A DNA stretch of 64,000 bases from CAIWHR01 sp963811685 (GTDB taxonomy: Bacteria; Pseudomonadota; Gammaproteobacteria; Burkholderiales; Casimicrobiaceae). The DNA is taken from assembly GCA_963811685.1 (NCBI GenBank), contig CAWESK010000021.1:1-64000 (forward strand). Direction: 5' to 3'. Position numbers and translations under genes: made by a program. The notes beneath the pieces were generated by a model, which had not been told where the DNA came from, did not search any database, and saw nothing but the letters and a program-made list of their open reading frames with translations. How positions within the stretch are numbered: position 1 is the first letter of the stretch; every line of letters begins with the position of its first letter. Below, in pieces: positions 45,565 through 54,164 of the stretch.

Positions 45565-45576
45565 TATAATATTATA
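45565..45576. promoter_or_regulatory. AT-rich palindrome between the TetR and GNAT genes
   Basis: Perfect 12-base palindrome TATAATATTATA, seven bases upstream of the TetR start. It contains TATAAT on both strands, so it may hold back-to-back -10 elements or the regulator's own operator. It is the most AT-rich spot in the region. Confidence 0.45.
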
Positions 45577-45626
45577 TACAATATGTAAATGCAAGCCTCT
45601 GTTTAATTGACTCCGCTGGAGGCCTC

Positions 45627-46203
45627 ATGTCGACCGAACGTCCTGCCGCTGCCTCTCACCGAATCCATCCATCTGGCCGATGGTGGCCGCTTCACGGTTC
45701 GCCCGATCACGCCCGCGTCGAAGCCTCTGATTGCCGCCGCGATGACCCGTCTTTCCCCCGAGTCCATTCGCCGGCGCTTCTTCGCGCCGCGACGCGAGCT
45801 GTCCGCGGGGGACCTCCACCGGCTGACGGCGATGGACGGCTGGAATCAGTACGCGCTCGGCGCCTGCACGCGCGGCGTGGACGGAGTGCTCGAAGGGATC
45901 GGGGTCGCGCGCTTTGCGCGGACCTCGCCGGACTCGCGCACCGCCGAAATGGCGATCACCGTTGTCGATGCCTTCCAGGGCCGAGGCATCGGCAAGGCGT
46001 TGGTGGCAAAGCTCGTCAACGCGGCCACCGCGCGCGGCATCCGCACGTTGCACGCGATCGTTCTTCCCGACAATGCGGTGATCATCGGGCTCCTGCAGCG
46101 CTACGCGCCGGGGGCGCGCTGGCGCCGCGACGGCGACAACCTGATGGCGATGATTCCGCTCGCGTCGGAACCTGTCGTGTTGTCGATGGTGGCTGACAAT
46201 TAA
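45627..46203 (+). CDS. GNAT-family N-acetyltransferase (one frameshift)
   Basis: Predicted acetyltransferase of about 191 residues. After MSTERPAA a one-base slip near 45650 joins to LPLTESIHLADGGRFTVRPI. The acetyl-CoA loop is VVDAFQGRGIGKALVAKLVN, followed by RGIRTLHAIVLPDNAVIIGL. The middle part (MTRLSPESIRRRFFAPRREL) resembles the acetyltransferase domain fused to acyl-CoA synthetases in protein-lysine acetylation. GGAGG precedes the ATG. Divergent from the TetR gene. Confidence 0.82.
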
Positions 46204-46271
46204 GCCTGCGTCTAGCCGAGCAGAATCGATCCGCTAATCTTTTCCGCGAGCTCTGCTCACGGCCCCGCTCG

Positions 46272-47030
46272 CTAAATACAGCGTCCACCATCGACCTCGA
46301 GGCAGGCGCCGGTGATGAACGCCGCCTCGTCGGAGGCGAAGAACACCGCGGCCGTCGCGATGTCCGCCGGCAGCGACAACCGGCCGAGCGGAATCGTGGA
46401 GATGAACTTCGCGCGCATCTCGGGCGTGTCCTGTCCCATGAAGTCGGCGAGCATCGCGGTTTCACCGGCCACGGGGTTGATGACGTTGACGCGGATGTTA
46501 TGCGGCGCAAGCTCGGCCGCCATCGACCGCGACGTCGTGATCGCCGCCCCCTTGCTGCCGTTGTACCAGGTGAGGCCCGGCCGCGGCCGCACGCCGGCCG
46601 TCGACGCGATGGTGATGAAGACGCCGTTGCGCTTCTTGCGGAAATGCGGAACGGCGTGTCTCGCCGTGAGGAAGAGGCTCTTCACGTTGACGCGGTAGAT
46701 GCGGTCGAACTCCGTCCTCCGACACGTCGAGCATCGGCTGGTTGCGATGCGTGGTGCCGGCATTGTTGACGACCACGTCGAGGTCGCCGAACGCGGCGAG
46801 CGCCGCGGCGACGACACGCGCGACGTCGGCGTCGTTGCCCACGTCGCCGGCGCAGAAACGTCGCACTGCCGCCGCCCTGCCACGATTTCGCGCGCGACAC
46901 GCTCGCCGTTCGCGACGTCGATGTCGTTGACGAGAATCTTCGCGCCTTCCGCGGCGAAGCGCTTGGCGATGCCTTCGCCGAATCCGGAGCCCGCGCCGGT
47001 GACGATCGCAACCTTGTTTCGGAGTCTCAT
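46272..47030 (-). CDS. Short-chain dehydrogenase/reductase (two frameshifts)
   Basis: NAD(P)-dependent oxidoreductase of about 252 residues. The cofactor loop VAIVTGAGSGFGEGIAKRFA is followed, after a slip near 46865, by DLDVVVNNAGTTHRNQPM. After a second slip near 46725 comes EFDRIYRVNVKSLFLTARHA. The catalytic triad region reads FITIASTAGVRPRPGLTWYN with SKGA after it. The C-terminus TGACLEVDGGRCI is standard for SDRs. Eight bases separate it from the aldehyde dehydrogenase stop, so an alcohol-aldehyde-acid sequence is plausible. Substrate unknown. Confidence 0.88.
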   Translation of the reverse strand: MRLRNKVAIVTGAGSGFGEGIAKRFAAEGAKILVNDIDVANGERVAREIVAGRRQCDVSAPATWATTPTSRVSSPRRSPRSATSTWSSTMPAPRIATSRCSTCRRTEFDRIYRVNVKSLFLTARHAVPHFRKKRNGVFITIASTAGVRPRPGLTWYNGSKGAAITTSRSMAAELAPHNIRVNVINPVAGETAMLADFMGQDTPEMRAKFISTIPLGRLSLPADIATAAVFFASDEAAFITGACLEVDGGRCI

Positions 47031-47038
47031 CTCGTCCT

Positions 47039-48511
47039 TCACCCGTGCTGGAGCACGACCGTCTTCAGCACCGTGAAGCCGTGCAACGCCTCGAAGCCTT
47101 TTTCGCGACCGTATCCGGAATGCTTGACGCCGCCGAACGGCAATTCGACTCCGCCGCCTGCGCCGTAGCTGTTGACGAACACCTGCCCGCTGCGCAGCGC
47201 GCGCGCCATCCGCAGCTGCCTTCCGCCGTCGCGCGTCCAGACACCGGAAACCAGTCCGAACGGCGTGCCGTTGGCGATCCGGATCGCGTCTTCCTCGTCC
47301 TCGAACGGCATCGCCGCGAGCACGGGGCCGAACACTTCGTCGCACGCGAGCCGACTGGAAGCCGGCACGTCGCGGATCAGTCGCGGCTCGACGTAGAAGC
47401 CTCCCGTCGGGGCGCTTGCTTCTATCGTCCCTGACGCGACCGTCGGATGGCCGTCGCGCTTTGCATCGGCGAGGAATCCGCGGACGCGTTCGAGCTGGCT
47501 GGCGCGAATCAGCGGGCCGCAATCGAGATCGGCGAGCGCCGGGCCGACCCGGAGCGCAGAAAAGCGCGCGCCGAGCTTCTCCAGCGTTTCCTCGTAGCGC
47601 GAGCGCGCGACGACGAGCCGGCTGCCCGCGGAGCACGTCTGCCCCGCGTTCTGGACGATCGCGTTGACGATCACCGGCAATGCGGCATCGAGATCGGCAT
47701 CCGCGAACACGATCTGCGCGCCCTTGCCGCCGAGCTCCAGCGTTACCGGGCAATGTCGCTTCGCCGCTTCGCTTGCCACCCAGGCGCCGGTTGCCGGCGA
47801 CCCGGTGAACGAGAGGTGATCGATCCCGGCGTGCGACGCGACCGCCGCGCCGGCTTCGCGCCCCAGTCCGGTGACGATGTTGAGCGCACCCTCGGGCAGG
47901 CCCGCTTCGGCCGCGAGTTCCGCGAGGCGCAGCAGCGACAGGCACGCATCCTCCGCGGGCTTGACGACGCACGCGTTGCCGGCGGCGAGCGCGCCGCCGA
48001 CCGAGCGCCCGAAGATCTGCAACGGATAGTTCCAGGGGATGATGTGGCCCGTCACGCCGTGCGGCTCGCGCCACGTCAGCACCGTGTAGCTCGCCGGATA
48101 CGGTATCGTCTCGCCGGTGAGCTTGTCGCTGGCGCCGCCGTAATATTCGAAGTACCGCGCGCATGCCGCGACGTCCGCCCGCGCCTGCGCAAGCGGCTTG
48201 CCGCAATCGCGCGCTTCGATCAGCGCGAGCTCGTCCGCATGGTCGAGAATCGTCCGCCCGAGCTTCGCGAGCAACCGGCCTTTTTCCGCCGGCGCGAGCC
48301 GGCCCCAGGCGCCGTCGAAGGCGCGCCGCGCCGACTCGGACAGCAGCATCGACATCCGGAGCGGTCCCTGCGGCGATCGTCGCAAACGGCTGTCCATCCG
48401 AGGGATCGATCATCGGCAGCGTCGCCCCCGTCGCCGGGGCGACCCAGCGGTTGCCGAGACGAAGTGTGCGGCCGGTGTCGTCACCGCCGGTAGTGGAACG
48501 GAAGCGTTCAT
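47039..48511 (-). CDS. Aldehyde dehydrogenase (frameshifted N-terminus)
   Basis: NAD(P)-dependent aldehyde dehydrogenase of about 490 residues. Motifs: VTGHIIPWNYPLQIFGRSVG, FTGSPATGAWVASEAAKRHC, the catalytic glutamate in VTLELGGKGAQIVFADADLD, and the catalytic cysteine in NAGQTCSAGSRLVVARSRYE. The C-terminus PFGGVKHSGYGREKGFEALH is of the betaine/gamma-aminobutyraldehyde type. The ATG overlaps the upstream binding-protein stop as ATGA. Slips near 48480 and 48345 are needed to join the N-terminal IDPSDGQPFATIAAG and RRAFDGAWGRL. Confidence 0.92.
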
Positions 48512-50100
48512 CGCCCGGCTGCCGGCCTGAACTTCCAGGCCAATGTGTTTTCGTCGACGCGCGGCACGTAGCTGATGCCGTCGCGCGTCGCCCACAGGTT
48601 GACCTGGAAGTGCAGCGGGACGATTCCCGTGTCGTTGATCGCGAGCTCGGTCGCCCGCTGCAGGTAGGCTTCCCGCTTCACGTCGTCGACGGTCTGCAGC
48701 GCATCCTCGGTCAACGCATCGACCTTCGAGTTGGAATAGCGGCCGCGATTCGCGGTGCCGTAGCCCTTGTCGCGGTTGTACGTCATCAGCAGCGCCTTCA
48801 GCGACGACGACGCCTCGCCGGTGCCAGTGCTCCAGCCCACCAGCATGAAGCTGAACTTGAGCTCCGTCGCCTGCGTGAAGAACGTCGACGACGGCATCGC
48901 GACGACCTTGGTGTCGATGCCGATGCGGCTCAGCATCTGCGCGACCGCCTGCGCGATCTTCGCGTCGTTGACGTAGCGGTTGTTGGGCGCGTGGATCGTG
49001 AGCCCGAAGCCGTCCGGATAGCCAGCCTCCGCCAGCAGCTTCTTCGCGCCCTCGGGGTCGTAGGGCTCGACCTTCAGGTTCTTCGTCGCGCCGAACAGGA
49101 AATCGGCGACGAGCTGCCCGGATGGAATCGCCTCCCCTTCCATCACCTTGTCGACGATCGCCGCCCGGTTGATCGCCTTGGAGATCGCCTTGCGCACGCG
49201 CGCATCCTTGAGCGGATTCCTGGTGAGCGCCTTGCCGGCCTTGTCGGTGACGAACGGCGACACGTCGCGGTCGCTGTCCAGGTGGAGATAGATGAGGCGG
49301 TCCGCGACGGTGCGGTAGACGCCGAGGCGCTTGTCTTTCTTGAGTTGCGCCACGTCCGTCGTCGGCACGTTCTCGATCGCCTGCACGTCGCCGGACAGCA
49401 GCGCCGCGACGCGCGAAGCATCCTGCGGCAGGAGGCGCAGCGTCACTTTTTCCCAGGGCGTCGCGCCGCCCCAGTACGCGTCGTTTCGCGCGAGCTCGAT
49501 GCGGTCGCCTTTGACATAGCGGACGAGCTTGTAGGGACCGGTGCCGATGGCCGCCTTGCCGCTGTTGAAGTCCTCGGTCGTGGCTTTCGCCGCCGCCTTC
49601 GAGATCATCACCACCTGCGTCATGTCGGACGGCATCAGCGGATACGGCGTGGCGGTCTTGAAGCGGATCGTATACGGGTCGACGACGACGATTTCCTTGA
49701 TCTGCTTGGTGAACGCGGTGAACGGCGACGGGCTGTTGGGCACCGTAGGGACGCGCTCGATCGACGCGACGACGTCGGCCGCGGTGAAGTCGCTGCCGTC
49801 ATGGAACTTGACGCCGCGGCGCAGCTTGAACTCCCAGGTCAGCGGGTCGATCGTCTTCCACTGGGTAGCGAGGCCGGGCTCGAGTTGCGACTTCTCGTTG
49901 CGCTCGACGAGGTAGCCGAAGATGTGCGCGGCGACGTTGTTGTTCGGCGTGACGTTGTGGTAGTGCGGGTCGAGCGCGGTCACGTCGGTGCCGAGTCCGA
50001 TGGCCAGGGTCGCCGCCGGCGCGGGATGCGCCGTCGCGCCGAGCGCCAGCGAGAGGACCGCGGCGGCGCATGAAGCCCAGATGGATGCGGAATTCGGCAC
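48508..50100 (-). CDS. ABC solute-binding protein, DppA/OppA type (orphan)
   Basis: Periplasmic binding protein of the peptide/nickel/opine class (SBP family 5), 530 residues, intact. A signal peptide (CAAAVLSLALGATAHPAPA) precedes ATLAIGLGTDVTALDPHYHN. Family blocks are LTWEFKLRRGVKFHDGSDFT, AAIGTGPYKLVRYVKGD and DARVRKAISKAINRAAIVDK. I chose the GTG at 50100 because GGGAGG lies seven bases upstream and a signal peptide follows. No permease or ATPase gene lies nearby. It is translationally coupled to aldehyde dehydrogenase. Confidence 0.92.
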   Translation of the reverse strand: MPNSASIWASCAAAVLSLALGATAHPAPAATLAIGLGTDVTALDPHYHNVTPNNNVAAHIFGYLVERNEKSQLEPGLATQWKTIDPLTWEFKLRRGVKFHDGSDFTAADVVASIERVPTVPNSPSPFTAFTKQIKEIVVVDPYTIRFKTATPYPLMPSDMTQVVMISKAAAKATTEDFNSGKAAIGTGPYKLVRYVKGDRIELARNDAYWGGATPWEKVTLRLLPQDASRVAALLSGDVQAIENVPTTDVAQLKKDKRLGVYRTVADRLIYLHLDSDRDVSPFVTDKAGKALTRNPLKDARVRKAISKAINRAAIVDKVMEGEAIPSGQLVADFLFGATKNLKVEPYDPEGAKKLLAEAGYPDGFGLTIHAPNNRYVNDAKIAQAVAQMLSRIGIDTKVVAMPSSTFFTQATELKFSFMLVGWSTGTGEASSSLKALLMTYNRDKGYGTANRGRYSNSKVDALTEDALQTVDDVKREAYLQRATELAINDTGIVPLHFQVNLWATRDGISYVPRVDENTLAWKFRPAAGR

Positions 50101-50236
50101 GAGGGAGCCTCCCGATCTTGGCAGCCGCCCGCGGGGCGCGTCCCGGCTTCCGGTGAAGGATAGCGCAAGCCGGCATCCGGCGACAAAACGCCCGGCTTTC
50201 CGCCGCGAGCGCGCACTCGTTTCCGTTTGTAACGGC

Positions 50237-50266
50237 GTCAACGGTGTCCCGAGACACCCCGTTGAC
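50237..50266. repeat. Inverted repeat upstream of the tyrosine-rich gene
   Basis: GTCAACGG..TGTC pairs with GACACCCCGTTGAC, with two extra bases in one arm. It lies in the 236-base gap between the divergent DppA-like gene and the tyrosine-rich gene. No T-run follows, so it could be an operator or a leader structure. Confidence 0.4.
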
Positions 50267-50336
50267 GGAAGCAGCACGCCCGCGGAATCACCGAATCGGT
50301 TCCTAGCGCCCGTGCGCAACGCCAAAGGAGGTTTCC

Positions 50337-50666
50337 ATGACGCTTCGCCCATCACGCCGCACCGCAGTCATCGCATCGATCGCCGCCGTCCTCGTCATTG
50401 GCGCCGCGTTCGCGCCCGGCGCGTCGGCTAGCAACGTCGCCTGGGGCGTATCGGTCGGCGGCCCCGGATTCGTCGTATCGGCGGGACAACCCGGTTACTG
50501 GCACGGTTATCGCGGGTACGGATACTATCGTCCGTGGCACCGGCCGTTCGCACCGATCGTGTACGCGCCACCGCCGGTGGTCTATCCCTACGCGCCGAGG
50601 CCGGTCTACGTCGCCCCGCGACCGGTTTATGTTCCACGTGTGGCGCCGTATTACTACGGCCGCTAG
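50337..50666 (+). CDS. Small secreted tyrosine/proline-rich protein
   Basis: A 109-residue protein with a clear signal peptide (VIASIAAVLVIGAAFAPGAS, cleavage near ASA). The mature part is low-complexity, rich in Tyr, Pro, Gly and Arg (GYRGYGYYRPWHRPF, then repeated RPVYV units). Such small proteins are common in betaproteobacteria and are of unknown function, perhaps envelope or cell-surface associated. A strong ribosome site (AAAGGAGG) precedes the ATG. Its stop overlaps the stop of the opposite-strand dehydrogenase gene in CTAG. Confidence 0.8.
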   Translation: MTLRPSRRTAVIASIAAVLVIGAAFAPGASASNVAWGVSVGGPGFVVSAGQPGYWHGYRGYGYYRPWHRPFAPIVYAPPPVVYPYAPRPVYVAPRPVYVPRVAPYYYGR

Positions 50667-51781
50667 GATTTCCGGTAGCTGATGCGGTAGATCGCACCCG
50701 CCTCGTCGTCCGACACGAGCAGCGAACCGTCCGGCGCGACCAGCACGTCCGCCGGACGGCCCCATGCGCGCTCGCCTTGCAGCCATCCCTCCGCGAAGGG
50801 CTCGTAACCGATCGCGCGCCGGCGTTCATCGAGCGTCACCAGCGTGATCCGATAGCCGATCTTGTGGCTGCGGTTCCACGAGCCGTGCTCGGCGATGAAG
50901 ACCTGATCACGGTAGCGCGGCGGAAACTGGTTCCCCGTGTAAAAGCGCATCCCCAGCGGTGCGACGTGCGGCCCGAGCGTCTGCGCGGGCGCGGCGAACT
51001 CGCTGCACGCATGCTTGTGCCCGAATTCGGGATCGGGGATCGTGCCGGCGTGACAATAGGGAAAGCCGAAGTCCAGGCCCGGCTTGGGCGCGTGGTTCAG
51101 CGTGTCGGGCGGGATGTCGTCGCCCATCATGTCGCGGCCGTTGACCGTGAACCAGAAATCGTGCGTGCGCGGATCCCAGTCGAAGCCGACCGAATTGCGC
51201 TCGCCTTTCGCGAACACTTCGACGCCGCTGCCGTCCGGATTCATCCGCGTGATGTTCGCGTAGCGCGCCGGATCGACCTCGCAGACATTGCACGGCGCGC
51301 CGACGTTCACGTACAGCTTGCCGTCCGGCCCAAAGGCGATGAACTTGCGGCCATGATGCCGTTCGCCGGGGAAGCGATCGGTGACGACGACGGGGCGCGG
51401 CGGATCGGCGAGCCGCCGCTCGATATCGTCGAAGCGCAGGATGCGGTCGATCGCCGACACGTAGAGCGCGCCGTCGCGAAACGCAACACCCGCGGGCTCG
51501 GTGAGCCCCGACGCCACGACCGTGAGCTTGGGTTCTCCTTTCGCTCCCGGCGCCGGCAGCGTCAACGCGTAAACCTTGCCCGCGCCCGTCGAGCCGACGA
51601 ACAGCGTGCCGTTGGCGCCCCACGTCATCGCACGGGCACTGGGCACCCGTGCAACGATCTCGATCGCGAACCCCGGCGGCAGGCGGATGGTGGCGAGCGG
51701 CAGCGCCGATTGCGCGCGGGCGACTCCATACGCGGCCTGAATCGCGGCGAACACAATTATCCACGTGCGTAACAGCGTCAT
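50663..51781 (-). CDS. PQQ-type sugar (sorbosone-like) dehydrogenase
   Basis: Predicted secreted six-bladed beta-propeller dehydrogenase of 372 residues, intact. It resembles soluble aldose/sorbosone dehydrogenases that use pyrroloquinoline quinone. A signal peptide (IIVFAAIQAAYGVARA) is followed by LPPGFAIEIVARVPSARAMT, GLTEPAGVAFRDGALYVSAI, GRKFIAFGPDGKLYVNVGAP, PYCHAGTIPDPEFGHKHA, IAEHGSWNRSHKIGYR and GRPADVLVAPDGSLLVSDDE, the usual propeller blocks. Cofactor use is inferred from the family. Divergent from argE. Confidence 0.88.
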   Translation of the reverse strand: MTLLRTWIIVFAAIQAAYGVARAQSALPLATIRLPPGFAIEIVARVPSARAMTWGANGTLFVGSTGAGKVYALTLPAPGAKGEPKLTVVASGLTEPAGVAFRDGALYVSAIDRILRFDDIERRLADPPRPVVVTDRFPGERHHGRKFIAFGPDGKLYVNVGAPCNVCEVDPARYANITRMNPDGSGVEVFAKGERNSVGFDWDPRTHDFWFTVNGRDMMGDDIPPDTLNHAPKPGLDFGFPYCHAGTIPDPEFGHKHACSEFAAPAQTLGPHVAPLGMRFYTGNQFPPRYRDQVFIAEHGSWNRSHKIGYRITLVTLDERRRAIGYEPFAEGWLQGERAWGRPADVLVAPDGSLLVSDDEAGAIYRISYRKS

Positions 51782-51925
51782 CTCGAGCCTGCTCCCGTGG
51801 CCTCGCCGGCCGCAGGATGTGATTATCGCGCAAGTGCGCGGCGCGGTTTGACAGTGCGCGCGAGGCTGCCTATGCTGCCTCATCCGTCCCACCGCTCGCC
51901 ATCCGACGCGAGCAACGAGTTTGTC

Positions 51926-53146
51926 ATGAACGCTCCCGAAACGCTTTCCGCCGTTCGTCCGGCATCCCCGGACGCCGCGTCCGACCTTCTCGCCTGGCCG
52001 CTGATCCGCACGCTCGTCGGCTTCGACACCACGAGCCGGGACTCGAACCTCGCGTTGATCGACTGGGTTATCGAATATCTGAAGTCGCAGGGCGTCGAAG
52101 CGACGCTGACGTTCAACGACGACAGGCGCAAGGCGAACCTGTTTGCGACGCTTCCTGCGCTGGACGGCAACGCGACCGAGGGAGGTGTCGTTCTTTCCGG
52201 GCATACCGACGTCGTCCCGGTCGATGGCCAGCCGTGGGACACGAATCCGTTCGTGGCCACCCGGATCGGCGACAAGGTCCACGGGCGCGGCGTGACGGAC
52301 ATGAAGAGTTTCTCGGCCACCGGCCTCGCTTTCGTCCCGGAGTTCCTTCGCCGCGGCCTCACGCGCCCCGTGCATTTTGCGCTGTCCTACGACGAGGAGG
52401 TCGGCTGTGTCGGCGTCCGGCGGCTGATCGCCGACGTCCGGCAGCGCGGGCTGTCGCCGCTGGGCTGCATCGTCGGCGAGCCGACCGGGATGGAGCTCGT
52501 CGTCGCGCACAAGGGCAAGAAAAGCTGGCGCTGCCGCGTGCGCGGTCACGAGGCGCATTCGTCGCTCACCCCGCATGGCGTCAACGCGGTGCAGATCGCC
52601 TGCGAGATCGTTACCTATCTTACGAACATGGCGCGCTCGTTTCGCGACGACGGCCGTTTCGATCACGCTTACGACGTCCCGTTCACGACCGTGCACACCG
52701 GCTTGATCCATGGCGGCACGGCGCTCAACATCGTGCCGCGCGACTGCTCGTTCGACTTCGAAATCCGCCACCTGCCGTTCGACGATCCGGACGAGCTCTT
52801 CGCCGAGGTCAAGGCCTACGCCGAGCGCTTCCTGCCCGAAATGCGCAAGGTGTCGGCGGCCACGCACATCGAGTTCGATGCGCTGTCGACGATGCCCGGT
52901 TTGGACACCGAAGGCGACAGCGCGATCGCAGCGCTGGGACGGGAATGCAGCGGCGCCGATGGCCATGGCAAGGTATCGTTCGGCACCGAGGCCTCGCTGT
53001 TCCACGCCGCTGCGATCCCGACGATCATCTGCGGTCCGGGCCACATCGCGCAGGCGCACCAGCCCAACGAATGGGTGAGCGTCGACCAGCTCGCACGCTG
53101 CGAAGCGTTCATGCGCAGGCTCGCCGACCGCGTCTGCGCGTCATGA
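51926..53146 (+). CDS. argE: Acetylornithine deacetylase
   Basis: Zinc-dependent M20 peptidase-family deacylase of 406 residues, intact. It removes acetyl from N-acetylornithine, or from related N-acyl amino acids. Motifs: VVLSGHTDVVPVDGQPWDTN (first metal ligand and aspartate), VHGRGVTDMKSFSATGLAFV, LSYDEEVGCVGVRRLI with the catalytic glutamate, and CIVGEPTGMELVVAHKG. The C-terminal SFGTEASLFHAAAIPTIICG and GPGHIAQAHQPNEWV complete the site. The likely start ATG lies well inside a longer open frame. Thirteen bases separate it from the following deacylase gene. Confidence 0.92.
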   Translation: MNAPETLSAVRPASPDAASDLLAWPLIRTLVGFDTTSRDSNLALIDWVIEYLKSQGVEATLTFNDDRRKANLFATLPALDGNATEGGVVLSGHTDVVPVDGQPWDTNPFVATRIGDKVHGRGVTDMKSFSATGLAFVPEFLRRGLTRPVHFALSYDEEVGCVGVRRLIADVRQRGLSPLGCIVGEPTGMELVVAHKGKKSWRCRVRGHEAHSSLTPHGVNAVQIACEIVTYLTNMARSFRDDGRFDHAYDVPFTTVHTGLIHGGTALNIVPRDCSFDFEIRHLPFDDPDELFAEVKAYAERFLPEMRKVSAATHIEFDALSTMPGLDTEGDSAIAALGRECSGADGHGKVSFGTEASLFHAAAIPTIICGPGHIAQAHQPNEWVSVDQLARCEAFMRRLADRVCAS

Positions 53147-53159
53147 CGCCACCGAGCTG

Positions 53160-54149
53160 ATGGACGCCCGCCGCGGGTTCAACGCGTCCGGCGGCGAATC
53201 CGCCGCACCGCCGGCGATCGAGGTCGCATTTCCCGATCTCGGAAGGTGGGCGGCCGGCAATGCGCGCATCCCCTACGCGTGGACGTTCCCTGCCGAGCGC
53301 CCGGGCCCGCATGTGCTGGTGCAGGCGCTGACGCACGGCAACGAGGTGTGCGGCGCCATCGCGCTCGACTGGCTTCTCGATTCCGGCCTGCGTCCGCTGC
53401 GCGGCACGCTCACGCTGTGCTTCGCCAATGTGGCCGCCTATCGCACGTTCGATCCCGCCGAGCCGTTTTCTTCGCGCTGCGTCGACGAGGACTTCAACCG
53501 CCTGTGGGCGCCGGACGTGCTCGACAGTTCGCGCACGAGCGTGGACCTCGATCGCGCGCGCCAGCTGCGGCCGCTCTACGACACCGTCGACTATCTGCTC
53601 GATCTGCATTCGATGACCGACCCCTGCCCACCGCTCTCCATGGCCGGCCGGCAGCGGAAGGGCGTCGTCCTCGCGCAGGCGCTCGGCACGCCCGCGCACA
53701 TCATCGTCGACGGCGGACATGCGGCCGGCCGCCGGCTCCGCGACTACGCCTTCTTCGATGATCCCGACGATCCGCGCAATGCCCTGCTGATCGAGTGCGG
53801 GCAGCACTGGGAAGGCGCCTCCGCCGATGTGGCGCGGCAGGCGACGCTGCTGTTCCTGCGGCAATTCGGCATGGCCGATCCGGCGTTCCTCGATCGCCAT
53901 CTCGAGTCGCTGCCGATGCCCGCGCAGAAGGTGATCGAGGTGACCGACGCGGTCACCATTGCCACCGACACATTCGCTTTCGAGATCCCCGTGCGCGGCC
54001 TTTCCGTTGTCGCGAGGGCGGGAACGCTGCTGGCGCGCGACGGCGACGTCGAGATCCGCACGCCGTACGACGACTGCGTGCTCATCATGCCGACACGGCG
54101 GCCACGCAAGGGCGAGACTGCCGTGCGCCTCGGCCGTTTCGTCAGCTGA
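53160..54149 (+). CDS. Succinylglutamate desuccinylase/aspartoacylase-family protein
   Basis: Zinc deacylase of 329 residues, intact. The metal-binding motif LTHGNEVCGAIALDWLLD (His and Glu near residues 60-63) is followed by CFANVAAYRTFDP, VDEDFNRLWAPDVLDSS and DYLLDLHSMTDPCPPL, which holds the third ligand histidine. A later block (LLIECGQHWEGAS) carries the catalytic glutamate. The context next to argE suggests action on an N-acyl amino acid. It does not belong to an arginine succinyltransferase operon here. Confidence 0.88.
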   Translation: MDARRGFNASGGESAAPPAIEVAFPDLGRWAAGNARIPYAWTFPAERPGPHVLVQALTHGNEVCGAIALDWLLDSGLRPLRGTLTLCFANVAAYRTFDPAEPFSSRCVDEDFNRLWAPDVLDSSRTSVDLDRARQLRPLYDTVDYLLDLHSMTDPCPPLSMAGRQRKGVVLAQALGTPAHIIVDGGHAAGRRLRDYAFFDDPDDPRNALLIECGQHWEGASADVARQATLLFLRQFGMADPAFLDRHLESLPMPAQKVIEVTDAVTIATDTFAFEIPVRGLSVVARAGTLLARDGDVEIRTPYDDCVLIMPTRRPRKGETAVRLGRFVS

Positions 54150-54164
54150 GATCGAGGGCGGCGC

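Noticed and set aside
46217..46258. GAGCAGA/TCTGCTC repeat between the GNAT and SDR genes
   Set aside because: Seven-base arms with a 28-base loop and no T-run; likely chance.
48163..50073. A 636-codon open frame on the plus strand
   Set aside because: Antisense to the DppA-like and aldehyde dehydrogenase genes, with Arg/Asp/Val-biased composition and no recognisable domain.
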